This document shows positions 16,786 to 25,753 of a stretch of DNA of 64,000 bases, one piece after another (positions within the stretch are counted from its first letter, which is position 1; each line of letters opens with the position of its first letter). Source of the stretch: Flagellimonas hymeniacidonis (GTDB lineage Bacteria > Bacteroidota > Bacteroidia > Flavobacteriales > Flavobacteriaceae); NCBI RefSeq assembly GCF_008040165.1, contig NZ_VRUR01000001.1, positions 504,458 through 568,457 on the forward strand. The letters are read 5' to 3'. The position numbers and the translations under genes are program-made. The notes under the pieces were generated by a model. It did not search any database. It saw only the letters and a list, made by a program, of their open reading frames with translations, and was not told where the DNA came from.

Positions 16786-16797
16786 TGACATATATCA
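16786..16797 (-). promoter_or_regulatory. Crp/Fnr-type box of the cco operon (site C)
   Basis: TGACATATATCA centred at 16791.5, 36.5 bp from TAGTTTTA (16755-16762) on the reverse strand. The outer TGA of the reverse-strand copy (TGATATATGTCA) is also the stop codon of the upstream DoxX-like gene. Confidence 0.8.
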
Positions 16798-17256
16798 GCT
16801 TTTGTTGGTTAATGTTTTCTTTTCCAATGGGTCCTTTTTTACCATTGTTACCAGCGCTGCTACAATGACAAAGTTCTTTCCAATGTATTGCCCCAAAAGT
16901 GTGGGAATCAGTGGGGGTTCTTTAAACGAGTCCAGCGGAAACAATAAAAGTGGGGTAAACGTTAAGGCCATATGAAAAAGAGCCACAACTATCGTTGTCT
17001 TTCTCCAAAGCTTGAGCAGCAACAAAATGCCAATACCCACTTCCAAGATTGCAAGAAGAATTATGGACTTGGAATCGGCAATAAGTCCAAATGTTAGCTC
17101 ATGAATTGTATTCTTGGCCAAATTTTCTGCTGGGCTTAATGCAGGGAAAAATTTTAAACTCCCAAACCATAGGTAAATCACTCCAATGCTGATTGCCAAT
17201 AAATCTGATTCGATTGCATTTTTAAGATTCCCAACTACTTTCTTTGTCAACATCAT
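16795..17256 (-). CDS. DoxX-like integral membrane protein
   Basis: A 153-residue inner-membrane protein with about four helices, including LAISIGVIYLWFGSLKFFP (about 20-40) and SIILLAILEVGIGILLLLKL (about 64-85). The pattern fits DoxX-like small membrane proteins, some of which accompany quinone-linked oxidation. It starts 6 bp after fixI, so it belongs to the same transcript, and its stop codon overlaps the control site of the ccoS operon. Function here is unknown; linkage with fixI suggests a part in oxidase assembly or electron transfer. Confidence 0.7.
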   Translation of the reverse strand: MMLTKKVVGNLKNAIESDLLAISIGVIYLWFGSLKFFPALSPAENLAKNTIHELTFGLIADSKSIILLAILEVGIGILLLLKLWRKTTIVVALFHMALTFTPLLLFPLDSFKEPPLIPTLLGQYIGKNFVIVAALVTMVKKDPLEKKTLTNKS

Positions 17257-17262
17257 CAGGGG

Positions 17263-19638
17263 TTATGGTTTTATTTTTTTTCCTATCATATTGGTCATTA
17301 CCGTAGTGAAAACCACAATACTAATGGAGCTTAGCGGCATAAGTATTGCTGCAACAACAGGTTCTAGCTGACCCGTGACTGCGAAATATAACCCAACTAC
17401 ATTATAGCACAATGACAGTAGAAAACTGAGTTTTATAATCTGTATTGATTTTTTAGATAGCTTTAGAAAATCTGGCAATTTGGTTAGGTTTGAAGCATCT
17501 AAAATAGCATCACAGGCTGGCGAAAAAACATTGATATTCTCTGAAATGGAAATTCCCACATCACTCTGGGCCAATGCTCCTGCATCGTTAAGTCCATCGC
17601 CAACCATAAGTACATTATGGTCTTTTTGCAGATGTCTTATATAATCCAATTTATCTTTGGGTTTTTGGTTGAACAGTAAGTTGGTTTTAGCAGGAAGTAT
17701 TTTTTGCAACTGTTTCTTTTCTCCATCATTATCACCTGAAAGGATTCCAATATTCATGGATTTCCCTAAAGTGACAAAAAGCGCTTTTACTCCATCTCTG
17801 TATTTATTCTTGAATACAAAGCGTCCTTTAAAATCCTCATCGGAACTTATATAAACAGCGGTATCTGACAATGTATTTGGCTTGGATTCTCCAACATAAT
17901 TTGCAGAGCCAGCTTTAATTGTGTGAGTATCCAATTTTCCTTCAATACCCATACCTGCATGTTCTTGAAATTCATCAAGGGTCATAATAGCATTGGACTT
18001 TAATATTTCATACAATGACCTGCTCAATGGATGATTGGATGCCCGTAAGGTAGTTTTGAGCAATGCTGTTTCAGTTTCGGTAAGCTCCACTCCTTCATAC
18101 AGAATAGCATCTTTTGTAGTTGTTGTAATAGTGCCCGTTTTATCGAATATGGCCGTATCGATTTTTGATAATCGTTCAATTACATTTGTGTTCTTCAGGT
18201 AGAATTTATGTTTACCAAATATGCGAAGCATATTGCCCAATGTAAATGGAGCCGCAAGGGCAATTGCACATGGACACGCAATGATAAGGACAGCTGTAAA
18301 CACATTGAGAGCCATACTAGGCATATAAAACAACCAAAAAACGGTTGCTAAAATGGCAACACTCAAAACTCCAATGGTAAATCGCTTTCCAATACTGTCC
18401 GTTAATGTTTGAAAGGTGGTTATCTTATCTTTTGAAAATATCGAATTGCCCCATAGTTGGGTGAGATAACTTTGCGAGACAGATTTTACAACCTCAACCT
18501 CCAAGACCCCTGAAAGTTGTTTTCCTCCAGCAAACAGCTTTTCTCCCGAAGCTTTAAAAACTGCATTGGATTCTCCCGTTACAAAACTGTAATCTATTTC
18601 CGCATCGCCCTTGATTAAAATACTGTCTACAGGAATAATTTCCATACTCCTAATTAAGAGTCTGTCTCCAGTTTTTATCTTATAGATTTGGATATTTTCT
18701 TCCCCCCCATTTGCATTCAATCTTGTAACCGCAATTGGAAAATAGGATTTGTAATCCCGCTCAAAAGAAAGAAAGGAATACGTTTTTTGCTGAAAAAATT
18801 TCCCAAGCAAAAGAAAGAACACCAATCCTGTCAAACTATCAAAAAAACCTGAGCCTAAATCAAAAATGATATCAACAGTACTCCTTAAAAACAGAGTTAA
18901 GATCCCCAATGCAATGGGAACATCGATATTCAATACTTTGGAGCGTAGCCCTTTATAGGCTGAAATAAAATAATCTTGGCCAGCATAAAATACCACGGGA
19001 AGTGAAAAGGCGAACATTAACCAACGGAACACCACTTTATATTGATCCAACCAAAACTCCTCAACCTCAAAATATTCCGGGAAAGAGAACAGCATTACAT
19101 TACCAAAAGCAAAACCTGCAACACCAAGCTTATAAATTAGTGAGCGGTCTACTTTAGCCTTTTTCTTATTATACTCTTCTAGAGAAATGTATGGCTCGTA
19201 GCCTATAGCGCTTAAAAGCAAAACAAGTGCCTTTAAAGAAAAATCTTCAGATTTATAGGTAACCCTAATGGTCTTTTTAGGAAAATCTACTTGTGAATTT
19301 GAAATAGATGAATGAAGGCGATTCAGGTTTTCCAATACCCAAATACAAGAACTGCAATGGATAGACGGAACGCTTAAATTAACCACTTGCACTCCTTCTT
19401 CATTAAATTCCACTAGCTTTTCTACAATATCCTGATTATCCAGAAAATCGTACTTGTGTTGAATTTCGTTAGGAGTTGTGCCTGCTCTTGCCTCTATCTC
19501 GTAGAAATTGGACAAACCATTGGTGGTAAAAATCTCATAGACTGTTTTACAACCATTGCAGCAGAATTCTTTTTCATCAAAAAGAACCTTTGTACGATTG
19601 CAATCATCACCACAATGATAACATCTCATGTTTGCCAT
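17263..19638 (-). CDS. ccoI: Copper-transporting P-type ATPase CcoI/FixI
   Basis: A 791-residue inner-membrane P1B-type ATPase that delivers copper to the cbb3 oxidase. The N-terminus has a cysteine-rich metal-binding segment (MRCYHCGDDC and CCNGCKTVYEIF, about 4-40) and an HMA-like domain with HCSSCIWVLENL near 95. It has eight predicted helices with the transport motif CPC (IIACPCAIALAAPFTLG, about 450). The actuator motif is FVTGES, the phosphorylation motif IFDKTGTITT (about 495), and the nucleotide-binding hinge is VLMVGDGLNDAGALAQSDVG. It is divergent from the Crp/Fnr gene across one shared box. On the reverse strand a CAATTTTG -7 box (19660-19667) sits at the standard spacing. A DoxX-like gene follows in the same operon. 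Confidence 0.95.
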   Translation of the reverse strand: MANMRCYHCGDDCNRTKVLFDEKEFCCNGCKTVYEIFTTNGLSNFYEIEARAGTTPNEIQHKYDFLDNQDIVEKLVEFNEEGVQVVNLSVPSIHCSSCIWVLENLNRLHSSISNSQVDFPKKTIRVTYKSEDFSLKALVLLLSAIGYEPYISLEEYNKKKAKVDRSLIYKLGVAGFAFGNVMLFSFPEYFEVEEFWLDQYKVVFRWLMFAFSLPVVFYAGQDYFISAYKGLRSKVLNIDVPIALGILTLFLRSTVDIIFDLGSGFFDSLTGLVFFLLLGKFFQQKTYSFLSFERDYKSYFPIAVTRLNANGGEENIQIYKIKTGDRLLIRSMEIIPVDSILIKGDAEIDYSFVTGESNAVFKASGEKLFAGGKQLSGVLEVEVVKSVSQSYLTQLWGNSIFSKDKITTFQTLTDSIGKRFTIGVLSVAILATVFWLFYMPSMALNVFTAVLIIACPCAIALAAPFTLGNMLRIFGKHKFYLKNTNVIERLSKIDTAIFDKTGTITTTTKDAILYEGVELTETETALLKTTLRASNHPLSRSLYEILKSNAIMTLDEFQEHAGMGIEGKLDTHTIKAGSANYVGESKPNTLSDTAVYISSDEDFKGRFVFKNKYRDGVKALFVTLGKSMNIGILSGDNDGEKKQLQKILPAKTNLLFNQKPKDKLDYIRHLQKDHNVLMVGDGLNDAGALAQSDVGISISENINVFSPACDAILDASNLTKLPDFLKLSKKSIQIIKLSFLLSLCYNVVGLYFAVTGQLEPVVAAILMPLSSISIVVFTTVMTNMIGKKIKP

Positions 19639-19690
19639 TTACACTTGCTTTACCCAAGCCAAAATTGTAACACATTTTACTTTAAAAATA

Positions 19691-19702
19691 TGACATTTAT
19701 CA
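19691..19702. promoter_or_regulatory. Crp/Fnr-type box shared by ccoI and the regulator gene (site D)
   Basis: TGACATTTATCA centred at 19696.5. TAATTTTG (19726-19733) on the forward strand and CAATTTTG (19660-19667) on the reverse strand both end exactly 36.5 bp away. One palindrome can therefore activate both directions, including the regulator's own gene. Confidence 0.8.
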
Positions 19703-19757
19703 GTTCTTGTTCAATACTTTAGGTTTAATTTTGTGACATCAGGTAAATCAATCAGTT

Positions 19758-20447
19758 ATGGAGAGTAGGTGTGAAAATTGTATCATCAGACAATTCAATT
19801 CGCTAAGAGCCATGAGCAAGGAGGAATTGAAGAAGGTAAGCGACACTAAAACCACAAAAAAAGTCAAGAAAGGTGAGCCTATTTTTCAGGAAGGTGAAAA
19901 ATTAAATGGTGTTTTCTGCGTCCGAGATGGTGTTTCCAAACTTTCCAAACTTAGTGCCAATGGTAAAGACCAAATTGTAAAACTTGCAACTAAAGGTGAA
20001 GTGCTTGGCCAACGATCTGTAATTGCAGAAGAATGCACCAATCTTTCAGCGATAGCGGTCAGCGATATGGAAGTATGCTTCATTCCTAAAGAAAGTATTA
20101 ATACTACATTACAAAAGAATCCGAATTTTACCCTAGAAGTGTTGCGACATATGGCCCATGACCTAAAAGAAGCCGATGACGTTATTGTAAATATGTCGCA
20201 AAAGACTGTAAAACAACGTATTGCAGAGGCTTTCTTATATTTAAAAAACAACTTTGGTGAAGATGATGATGGCTTTTTGGCGCTTACACTCTCTAGAGAA
20301 GACATATCCAATGTTGTTGGTACCGCAACAGAATCCGCAATTCGAATTATCTCAGAATTCAAGAAAAAAGGGCTCATTCATACCTCAGGTAAAAAAGTAG
20401 GTATAAAAAATGAACGTAAGTTAGTAGAGTTGGTCGAAGGCTTTTAA
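19758..20447 (+). CDS. Crp/Fnr-family transcriptional regulator
   Basis: A 229-residue cytoplasmic regulator. Residues about 12-135 form a cyclic-nucleotide-binding-like fold (KKGEPIFQEGEKLNGVFCVRDG, KGEVLGQRS), then a long dimer helix and a winged helix-turn-helix (about 165-229, LSREDISNVVGTATESAIRIISEFKK). The recognition helix keeps Glu and Arg four residues apart, as in Crp and Fnr, fitting TGA-N6-TCA half-sites. Five cysteines occur at 5, 8, 54, 93 and 107. The first two form a CxxC at the extreme N-terminus, which could ligate an Fe-S cluster, though the spacing differs from E. coli Fnr. It probably activates the seven promoters with this box in the window, including its own. Confidence 0.92.
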   Translation: MESRCENCIIRQFNSLRAMSKEELKKVSDTKTTKKVKKGEPIFQEGEKLNGVFCVRDGVSKLSKLSANGKDQIVKLATKGEVLGQRSVIAEECTNLSAIAVSDMEVCFIPKESINTTLQKNPNFTLEVLRHMAHDLKEADDVIVNMSQKTVKQRIAEAFLYLKNNFGEDDDGFLALTLSREDISNVVGTATESAIRIISEFKKKGLIHTSGKKVGIKNERKLVELVEGF

Positions 20448-20466
20448 ACCCACCCTCTTTAAAACC

Positions 20467-20478
20467 TGATATTTGTCA
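20467..20478 (+). promoter_or_regulatory. Crp/Fnr-type box before third usp (site E)
   Basis: TGATATTTGTCA centred at 20472.5 with TAATTTTA (20502-20509) ending 36.5 bp downstream. The usp ATG follows at 20532. The box lies just after the stop of the regulator gene. Confidence 0.76.
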
Positions 20479-20531
20479 TAGTATTCCCTTCCGCATAGCA
20501 CTAATTTTATTCCATCTTTATTTTATTTAGG

Positions 20532-21434
20532 ATGCAGAAGATTTTAATACCTACAGATTTTTCGGAAAACGCATGGAACGCCATTAATTATGCCATGCAG
20601 CTATTTCGTAATAAAAAATGTACTTTCTATTTGCTTAACACGTATACACCTGTAATTCCAAGCAGTCGTTTTATGGCTAAAATGATTGATGGGGTAAGCA
20701 TAGTAGATGCTGTTAGAAATTCCTCGGAACAAGGTTTACTCAAGACCGTTGAAAGGATTAAGACCAAGTATGGCAATCCCAATCACAGTTTTGAAACCAT
20801 CTCTTCTTTTAATTTATTGATGGAAGAGGTAAAGGACATTGTGGACACATTTGATATAAACCTTGTAGTTACTGGAACCAAGGGAGCCTCTGGTTTGGAT
20901 GAGGTTTTTATGGGAAGTAATACCGTCCGTATTATAAAAAGTACAAAAAAATGCCCCGTCTTGGCCATTCCCCAACATTTTGATTTTATAACGCCTTCTG
21001 AGATTGCATTTGCCACCGATTTTAATCGGTTTTATACAATTTCTGAGTTAAGACCTTTATTGGAATTGGCAGAAATGTTTCGGGCCACCGTTAGAATTGT
21101 ACACGTTCAACATGGAATAAAAGCTCTATCGGAATTGCAGCAATTCAACCTTAACATGTTAAGGCGATATTTGAGTGACACAGAACATTATGTGCATACG
21201 GTTTCAGAGCTCAATTCGGTATCACAAACCTTGGAAATGTTTTCTGATGAATTGGACATTCATTTATTGGCCTTGCTGAACTACCAACATAGCTATATGG
21301 AAAAAATGACCCGTGAACCCATAGTAAAGCGAACCGCATTCCATACACAAATACCGCTATTAGTCATTCCTGAGCTAGGCATGGAAGGTGTTTCAAAAAA
21401 AAATGAGGAACGAGAACGTACCATTACCACTTAG
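20532..21434 (+). CDS. Universal stress protein, two tandem Usp domains
   Basis: A 300-residue protein with two UspA domains. The first (about 1-150) opens MQKILIPTDFSENAWNAI and keeps an ATP-binding pattern GTKGASGLDEVFMGSNTVR. The second (about 155-285) starts EIAFATDFNRFY and lacks the glycine pattern, so it is probably structural. A charged tail ends KKNEERERTITT. It is expressed from its own Fnr-type promoter (site E) immediately downstream of the regulator. It is the third such protein in 21 kb, all near oxidase or haem genes. Confidence 0.9.
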   Translation: MQKILIPTDFSENAWNAINYAMQLFRNKKCTFYLLNTYTPVIPSSRFMAKMIDGVSIVDAVRNSSEQGLLKTVERIKTKYGNPNHSFETISSFNLLMEEVKDIVDTFDINLVVTGTKGASGLDEVFMGSNTVRIIKSTKKCPVLAIPQHFDFITPSEIAFATDFNRFYTISELRPLLELAEMFRATVRIVHVQHGIKALSELQQFNLNMLRRYLSDTEHYVHTVSELNSVSQTLEMFSDELDIHLLALLNYQHSYMEKMTREPIVKRTAFHTQIPLLVIPELGMEGVSKKNEERERTITT

Positions 21435-21458
21435 CATCGCAAACAACATTTTAATTTT

Positions 21459-21488
21459 ATTCACCCCCAATTTCAAAGGTGAATTTTG
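21459..21488 (+). terminator. Possible terminator after usp
   Basis: ATTCACC (21459-21465) pairs with GGTGAAT (21478-21484), followed by TTTTG. It is a 7-bp stem with a 12-nt loop, so a weak candidate. Confidence 0.4.
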
Positions 21489-21562
21489 AATGTAATTAAA
21501 TCACCATCCCTATCTTTATATCTTATTTTTAGATTTAAAGCATTTCCAACAAGGAAGGTGAA

Positions 21563-22498
21563 ATGGACAAGCGTCAACTTATTCAATGTCATGATAGAAT
21601 AAAGCCATTTATTCACAACACGCCAGTACTTACGTCTAAGTCGATTGATGCAATGGTCAGCGCCAACCTTTTTTTCAAGTGTGAGAATTTTCAAAAAATG
21701 GGCGCCTTTAAAATGCGGGGTGCTGCCAACGCTATCATGCAACTTTCCAAGGAACAAAGGCAACATGGGGTGGTAACACATTCTTCGGGAAATTTTGCCC
21801 AAGCCCTTGCCCTATCTGCCCAGAGTTTGGGTGTTAAAGCATTCATTGTTATGCCCAAAAATGCTCCGTTGGTAAAGAAAAATGCGGTTAAAGAGTATGG
21901 AGGGCGAATTATAGAATGTGAACCAACATTAGTAGCACGAGAAAATACAACCAAGCAAATAGAGAAAGAAAAAGGGGCAACATTCCTCCATCCATCCAAT
22001 GATGACCATGTTATTTTAGGGCAAGGTACTGCGTGTAAGGAACTGTTAGAGCTTCATCCAGACTTGGATTATGTATTTGCTCCTGTGGGTGGAGGTGGCT
22101 TAATTGCAGGAACAGCTATCGCAGCAAAGTATTTTGGAAAACATTGTAAGGTTATTGGAGGGGAACCTTTTGAAGTGGATGATGCCTATCGTTCTTTACA
22201 AAGTGGCACAATAGAAACAAATAAAACCACCAACACTATTGCTGATGGCTTAAAAACACAGTTGGGTGATAGAAATTTCCCCATCATTACACAAAATGTT
22301 CAAAGGATTATTAGAGTAACGGAAGAGGAAATCGTGCAAGCTATGCGAATTGTTTGGGAACGTTTAAAAATTATTTGTGAGCCTTCCAGTGCAGTTGCTT
22401 TTGCCGCTGTCCTTAAGGAAAAAGAACAGTTTTCGGGAAAAAAATTAGGTGTAATCCTTTCTGGTGGTAACGTAGACCTGAATAATTTGCCTTTTTAG
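21563..22498 (+). CDS. Serine/threonine dehydratase-like PLP enzyme
   Basis: A 311-residue cytoplasmic fold-type II PLP enzyme of the threonine dehydratase/serine racemase group. The PLP lysine lies in KMGAFKMRGAANAIM (about 48-62). The substrate loop SSGNFAQALALSAQ (about 75) and the phosphate-binding VGGGGLIAGTA (about 175) are intact. It has no C-terminal ACT regulatory domain, so it is probably catabolic rather than isoleucine-pathway IlvA. Likely reactions are deamination of L-serine, L-threonine or hydroxyaspartate. It lies 7 bp before the fused kinase/phospho-lyase gene, so both may act on hydroxy-amino compounds. The substrate is not determined. Confidence 0.88.
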   Translation: MDKRQLIQCHDRIKPFIHNTPVLTSKSIDAMVSANLFFKCENFQKMGAFKMRGAANAIMQLSKEQRQHGVVTHSSGNFAQALALSAQSLGVKAFIVMPKNAPLVKKNAVKEYGGRIIECEPTLVARENTTKQIEKEKGATFLHPSNDDHVILGQGTACKELLELHPDLDYVFAPVGGGGLIAGTAIAAKYFGKHCKVIGGEPFEVDDAYRSLQSGTIETNKTTNTIADGLKTQLGDRNFPIITQNVQRIIRVTEEEIVQAMRIVWERLKIICEPSSAVAFAAVLKEKEQFSGKKLGVILSGGNVDLNNLPF

Positions 22499-22505
22499 AA
22501 AATTC

Positions 22506-24794
22506 ATGAATACACTACTCAAAAAAGAATTCGGAATTGATTCGGTGAACATTAAAAAACTTGATGGATACGACAATGCCAATTATCTTATTGAAGCACC
22601 ATCAAAAAACTATATTTTTAAAACATATCCTTATTCTGAATCGCTTTTTGACTTAATTGAGGTTGAAAGCCAAGCCTTGTTATTCCTTAAAACCGGACAG
22701 ACAGAAACCTTTCCCACTCCAATCCCATTTGCTAACGGAGCATATGTCAAGGTGCTTGAACTTGACGGAAAAACCATTATATGCAGAATGCTTTCATTTA
22801 TTGATGGAAGTTTTATGGGAGATATCAACCCAACCAAAAAAGTATATGCCTCTCTAGGAAGTTTTCTGGCTAGTCTAGATTTGAAGCTACAGGGATTCAA
22901 CAGTTATATACTTAAAGCCAGAAAATGGGAATGGGATCTTCAGTATCTCCACTTAAACAAGAAATATATTGCTGATATTCCAAACGCACATGATAGAAAT
23001 GTAGTGCGCTATTTTTTTCAGCAGTTTGAAGAACTTGTAATTCCCGTGCTACCAGAACTACGAAAACAAACCATATATAACGATGCCAATGAATGGAATA
23101 TTTTGGTTCGTAATGAACATATTTCTGGATTGATAGATTTTGGAGATATGGCTTTTTCTCCTTTAATAAATGAATTGGCCATAGCCATAACCTATGCCTG
23201 TTATGATAAAGAAAATCCATTAGAATGGGCACTACCCATCATAAAATCATACCATGAAACCCTTCCACTTGAAGAAAAGGAACTGGAAATTCTCTATTAT
23301 TTAATAGCTGGGAGACTTTGCACCAGTGTATGTAACGCTGCCCATGCAAAAAAAACCAATCCAGATAATATCTATGCCACAACAAGCGAAAAATCTGCAT
23401 GGAGTATGCTTTATAAACTATTGGGAATTAGCCCAATTGGCGCTGAAAATATGTTCAGAAAAGCTATCGGAATGTCCGTTACCGAAAAAAAAACGGAAGC
23501 TGAAGAAATTGAGAGAAGGCATAAACATATAAGCCCCATTCTGTCTTTAAGCTACAAAAAGCCTATTTCAATGGTTCGTGCTGCATTTCAATATATGTAC
23601 GACAAACATGGCAATGCCATTTTGGATGCTTATAACAATATCCCACATGTAGGACATTCGCACCCAAAAGTGGTTGATGCCGGGCAGCGACAAATGGCAA
23701 AGCTAAATACCAATACCCGGTATTTATACGACCTGCTTCCCACCTACTCGGAGAAACTGTTATCCAAATTTCCACAATCTCTAAACAAGGTCTACTTTGT
23801 TAATTCTGGGAGTGCAGCAACTGATCTAGCCCTAAGGTTAGCACACGCGCATACCAAACACAAAAAACTCATGGTAATGGAATATGGTTACCATGGAAAC
23901 ACACAGATGGGAATTGATGTTAGCGATTATAAATTCAACAATCCCAAGGGAATTGGAAAAAAAGAACATATTTTAAAAACACCTATTCCTGATACATATA
24001 ATGGAAAATACAAAGGCAAAGATGCAGGAACTTTGTATGCAGCAGAAGCCATAGAACAAATATCAAATAGTACAGAACCCATAGGAGCTTTTATATCTGA
24101 GCCTATAGTTGGATGTGGCGGCCAGGTACCTTTGGCAGATGGGTACTTGAAAGAAATTTATCCGGTGATACGAAAACAAGGTGGGGTCTGTATAAGTGAT
24201 GAAGTGCAGACAGGTTTTGGTCGTTTAGGCGATCACTTTTGGGGCTATGAAGCTCAGGAGGTAATTCCGGATATTGTTATATTAGGAAAACCCATGGCAA
24301 ATGGTCATCCCATGGGAGCTGTGGTTACAACAAGTGAAATTGCAGCATCTTTTAATAAAGGGGTGGAATTCTTCAGTTCTTTTGGAGGCAATCCTGTTTC
24401 ATGCGCTATTGCCCTGTCTGTTCTAGAAGTTATCGAGGAAGAACAGCTACAAGAAAATGCCAAAGTAGTTGGAGATCATTACAAATCACTGCTGCTAAAA
24501 CTTAAAAAAGAGTACAAAAGTATTGGGGACGTTAGAGGGTCTGGTTTGTTTTTGGGTATTGAAATCATTGATGAAAAAACACAAAAAACAAACAGAAAAC
24601 TAGCGCATCATATTAAGAATGAATTGCGCGAGAGAAATATCCTGATCAGCACCGATGGACCAGATGACAGTGTTCTAAAAACAAAACCTCCACTTTGCTT
24701 TACAAAGGAAAATGCTGAAACTGTTGCAAATGAAATATACAATGTATTGGGTGCATTAGAAAATCACAACAGAAACTCGGATCCTTCATTTTAA
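22506..24794 (+). CDS. Fused small-molecule kinase and class-III aminotransferase-fold phospho-lyase
   Basis: A 762-residue two-domain enzyme. Residues about 1-310 are an aminoglycoside-phosphotransferase-like kinase: [10 protein letters not shown] holds the catalytic Asp and Asn, and [20 protein letters not shown] the metal-binding DFG. Residues about 340-755 are class-III aminotransferase fold: [38 protein letters not shown] and the PLP lysine in [16 protein letters not shown]. That last phrase is typical of the AGXT2L group (ethanolamine-phosphate and 5-phosphohydroxylysine phospho-lyases). The fusion suggests phosphorylation of an amino alcohol or hydroxylysine followed by phosphate elimination on one polypeptide. 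It follows the dehydratase gene by 7 bp. A stem-loop terminator follows. Confidence 0.88.
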   Translation: MNTLLKKEFGIDSVNIKKLDGYDNANYLIEAPSKNYIFKTYPYSESLFDLIEVESQALLFLKTGQTETFPTPIPFANGAYVKVLELDGKTIICRMLSFIDGSFMGDINPTKKVYASLGSFLASLDLKLQGFNSYILKARKWEWDLQYLHLNKKYIADIPNAHDRNVVRYFFQQFEELVIPVLPELRKQTIYNDANEWNILVRNEHISGLIDFGDMAFSPLINELAIAITYACYDKENPLEWALPIIKSYHETLPLEEKELEILYYLIAGRLCTSVCNAAHAKKTNPDNIYATTSEKSAWSMLYKLLGISPIGAENMFRKAIGMSVTEKKTEAEEIERRHKHISPILSLSYKKPISMVRAAFQYMYDKHGNAILDAYNNIPHVGHSHPKVVDAGQRQMAKLNTNTRYLYDLLPTYSEKLLSKFPQSLNKVYFVNSGSAATDLALRLAHAHTKHKKLMVMEYGYHGNTQMGIDVSDYKFNNPKGIGKKEHILKTPIPDTYNGKYKGKDAGTLYAAEAIEQISNSTEPIGAFISEPIVGCGGQVPLADGYLKEIYPVIRKQGGVCISDEVQTGFGRLGDHFWGYEAQEVIPDIVILGKPMANGHPMGAVVTTSEIAASFNKGVEFFSSFGGNPVSCAIALSVLEVIEEEQLQENAKVVGDHYKSLLLKLKKEYKSIGDVRGSGLFLGIEIIDEKTQKTNRKLAHHIKNELRERNILISTDGPDDSVLKTKPPLCFTKENAETVANEIYNVLGALENHNRNSDPSF

Positions 24795-24807
24795 TTTCAA
24801 AACCGCT

Positions 24808-24837
24808 TAGAAATAAAGAAGCATTTTTTTATTTCTA
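24808..24837 (+). terminator. Terminator after kinase/phospho-lyase gene
   Basis: TAGAAATAAA (24808-24817) pairs perfectly with TTTATTTCTA (24828-24837) over a 10-nt loop containing a T run. The stem is AT-rich. Confidence 0.5.
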
Positions 24838-24913
24838 TTAAGTTTTAATTATAAATTCTTTAAGAACAATCAAAAGATCAAGGAATAGCTTTACACTGAA
24901 ACATCAATCGTGT

Positions 24914-25753
24914 ATGAAAATAAAGCTACATCCACTAACACCAATTTTAATACTTTTCTTATCAGTTTCATCTTCTGCATTTGGACAAAAAAAAACTATT
25001 CAACTAAAAGGGAAAGTTCAGAATTTAACCAACGATGTTTCCGATGTATTGGTCGTGAATTTATCCACTGAAGAATCTACAATTACAAATACAGAAGGGT
25101 TTTTCACCTTAGAAGCTAAGGCTGGAGATACCATACAATTTACAGCAGTTCAATATATCACGAAAAAAATAATCGTCAATGATGCCACGATAAATCAAAA
25201 TATGATACTCATTAATTTGGTGGAGAACATAATAAAATTGAAGGAAGTTACCGTAATGCCCCATAGTTTAACAGGAAACATAGCCATTGATATGGAAAGA
25301 ATCAATGTTAAACCTGTTGTTACTTCTTCATCTTCAAAACTACCCAACTCAAATCTTGGAGTGATAACACATAGTGAAAGATTACTATTTGAGGCAGATA
25401 GAGGAAAGTTTGTCACTGGAGGTGTTCGCTTGGATACAATTTCCCTTTTTCCAATTGTTGGTCTTTACATGGATATCAACGTTCATAAAACTCTCAACTA
25501 TATTTCTGGGAGAACAAAAACCCTAAAAAATAGGGTTTCACTTGATAAAAATATTAAAATGGAAACTGAAATTGTAAATATGTTTCCAAAAACAACCATA
25601 TCCCAAGAATTTGGGATCCCCCTTAAAAATATCGATGGTTTTCTTACTTTTTGTTTATCGCAAGATGATTTTTCTGGTTTGTCCGATATGGGCAATACCA
25701 TTGAAATTTGGAATTATCTTAAAAGCAAAAGTCAAGAGTTTAAAAAAAGGTGA
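24914..25753 (+). CDS. Secreted protein with carboxypeptidase-regulatory-like domain
   Basis: A 279-residue protein with a clear signal peptide (about 1-24, ILILFLSVSSSAFG then QKK). Residues about 27-110 look like the CarboxypepD_reg-like beta-sandwich found at the N-terminus of SusC proteins (LKGKVQNLTNDVSDVLVVNL, TNTEGFFTLEAKAGDTIQF, LKEVTVMPHSL). The remaining 170 residues match no family I can name. Similar stand-alone proteins are frequent in Flavobacteriaceae and probably sit at the periplasmic side of the outer membrane. Its own start follows a terminator, and the region after it is degenerate. Confidence 0.7.
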   Translation: MKIKLHPLTPILILFLSVSSSAFGQKKTIQLKGKVQNLTNDVSDVLVVNLSTEESTITNTEGFFTLEAKAGDTIQFTAVQYITKKIIVNDATINQNMILINLVENIIKLKEVTVMPHSLTGNIAIDMERINVKPVVTSSSSKLPNSNLGVITHSERLLFEADRGKFVTGGVRLDTISLFPIVGLYMDINVHKTLNYISGRTKTLKNRVSLDKNIKMETEIVNMFPKTTISQEFGIPLKNIDGFLTFCLSQDDFSGLSDMGNTIEIWNYLKSKSQEFKKR

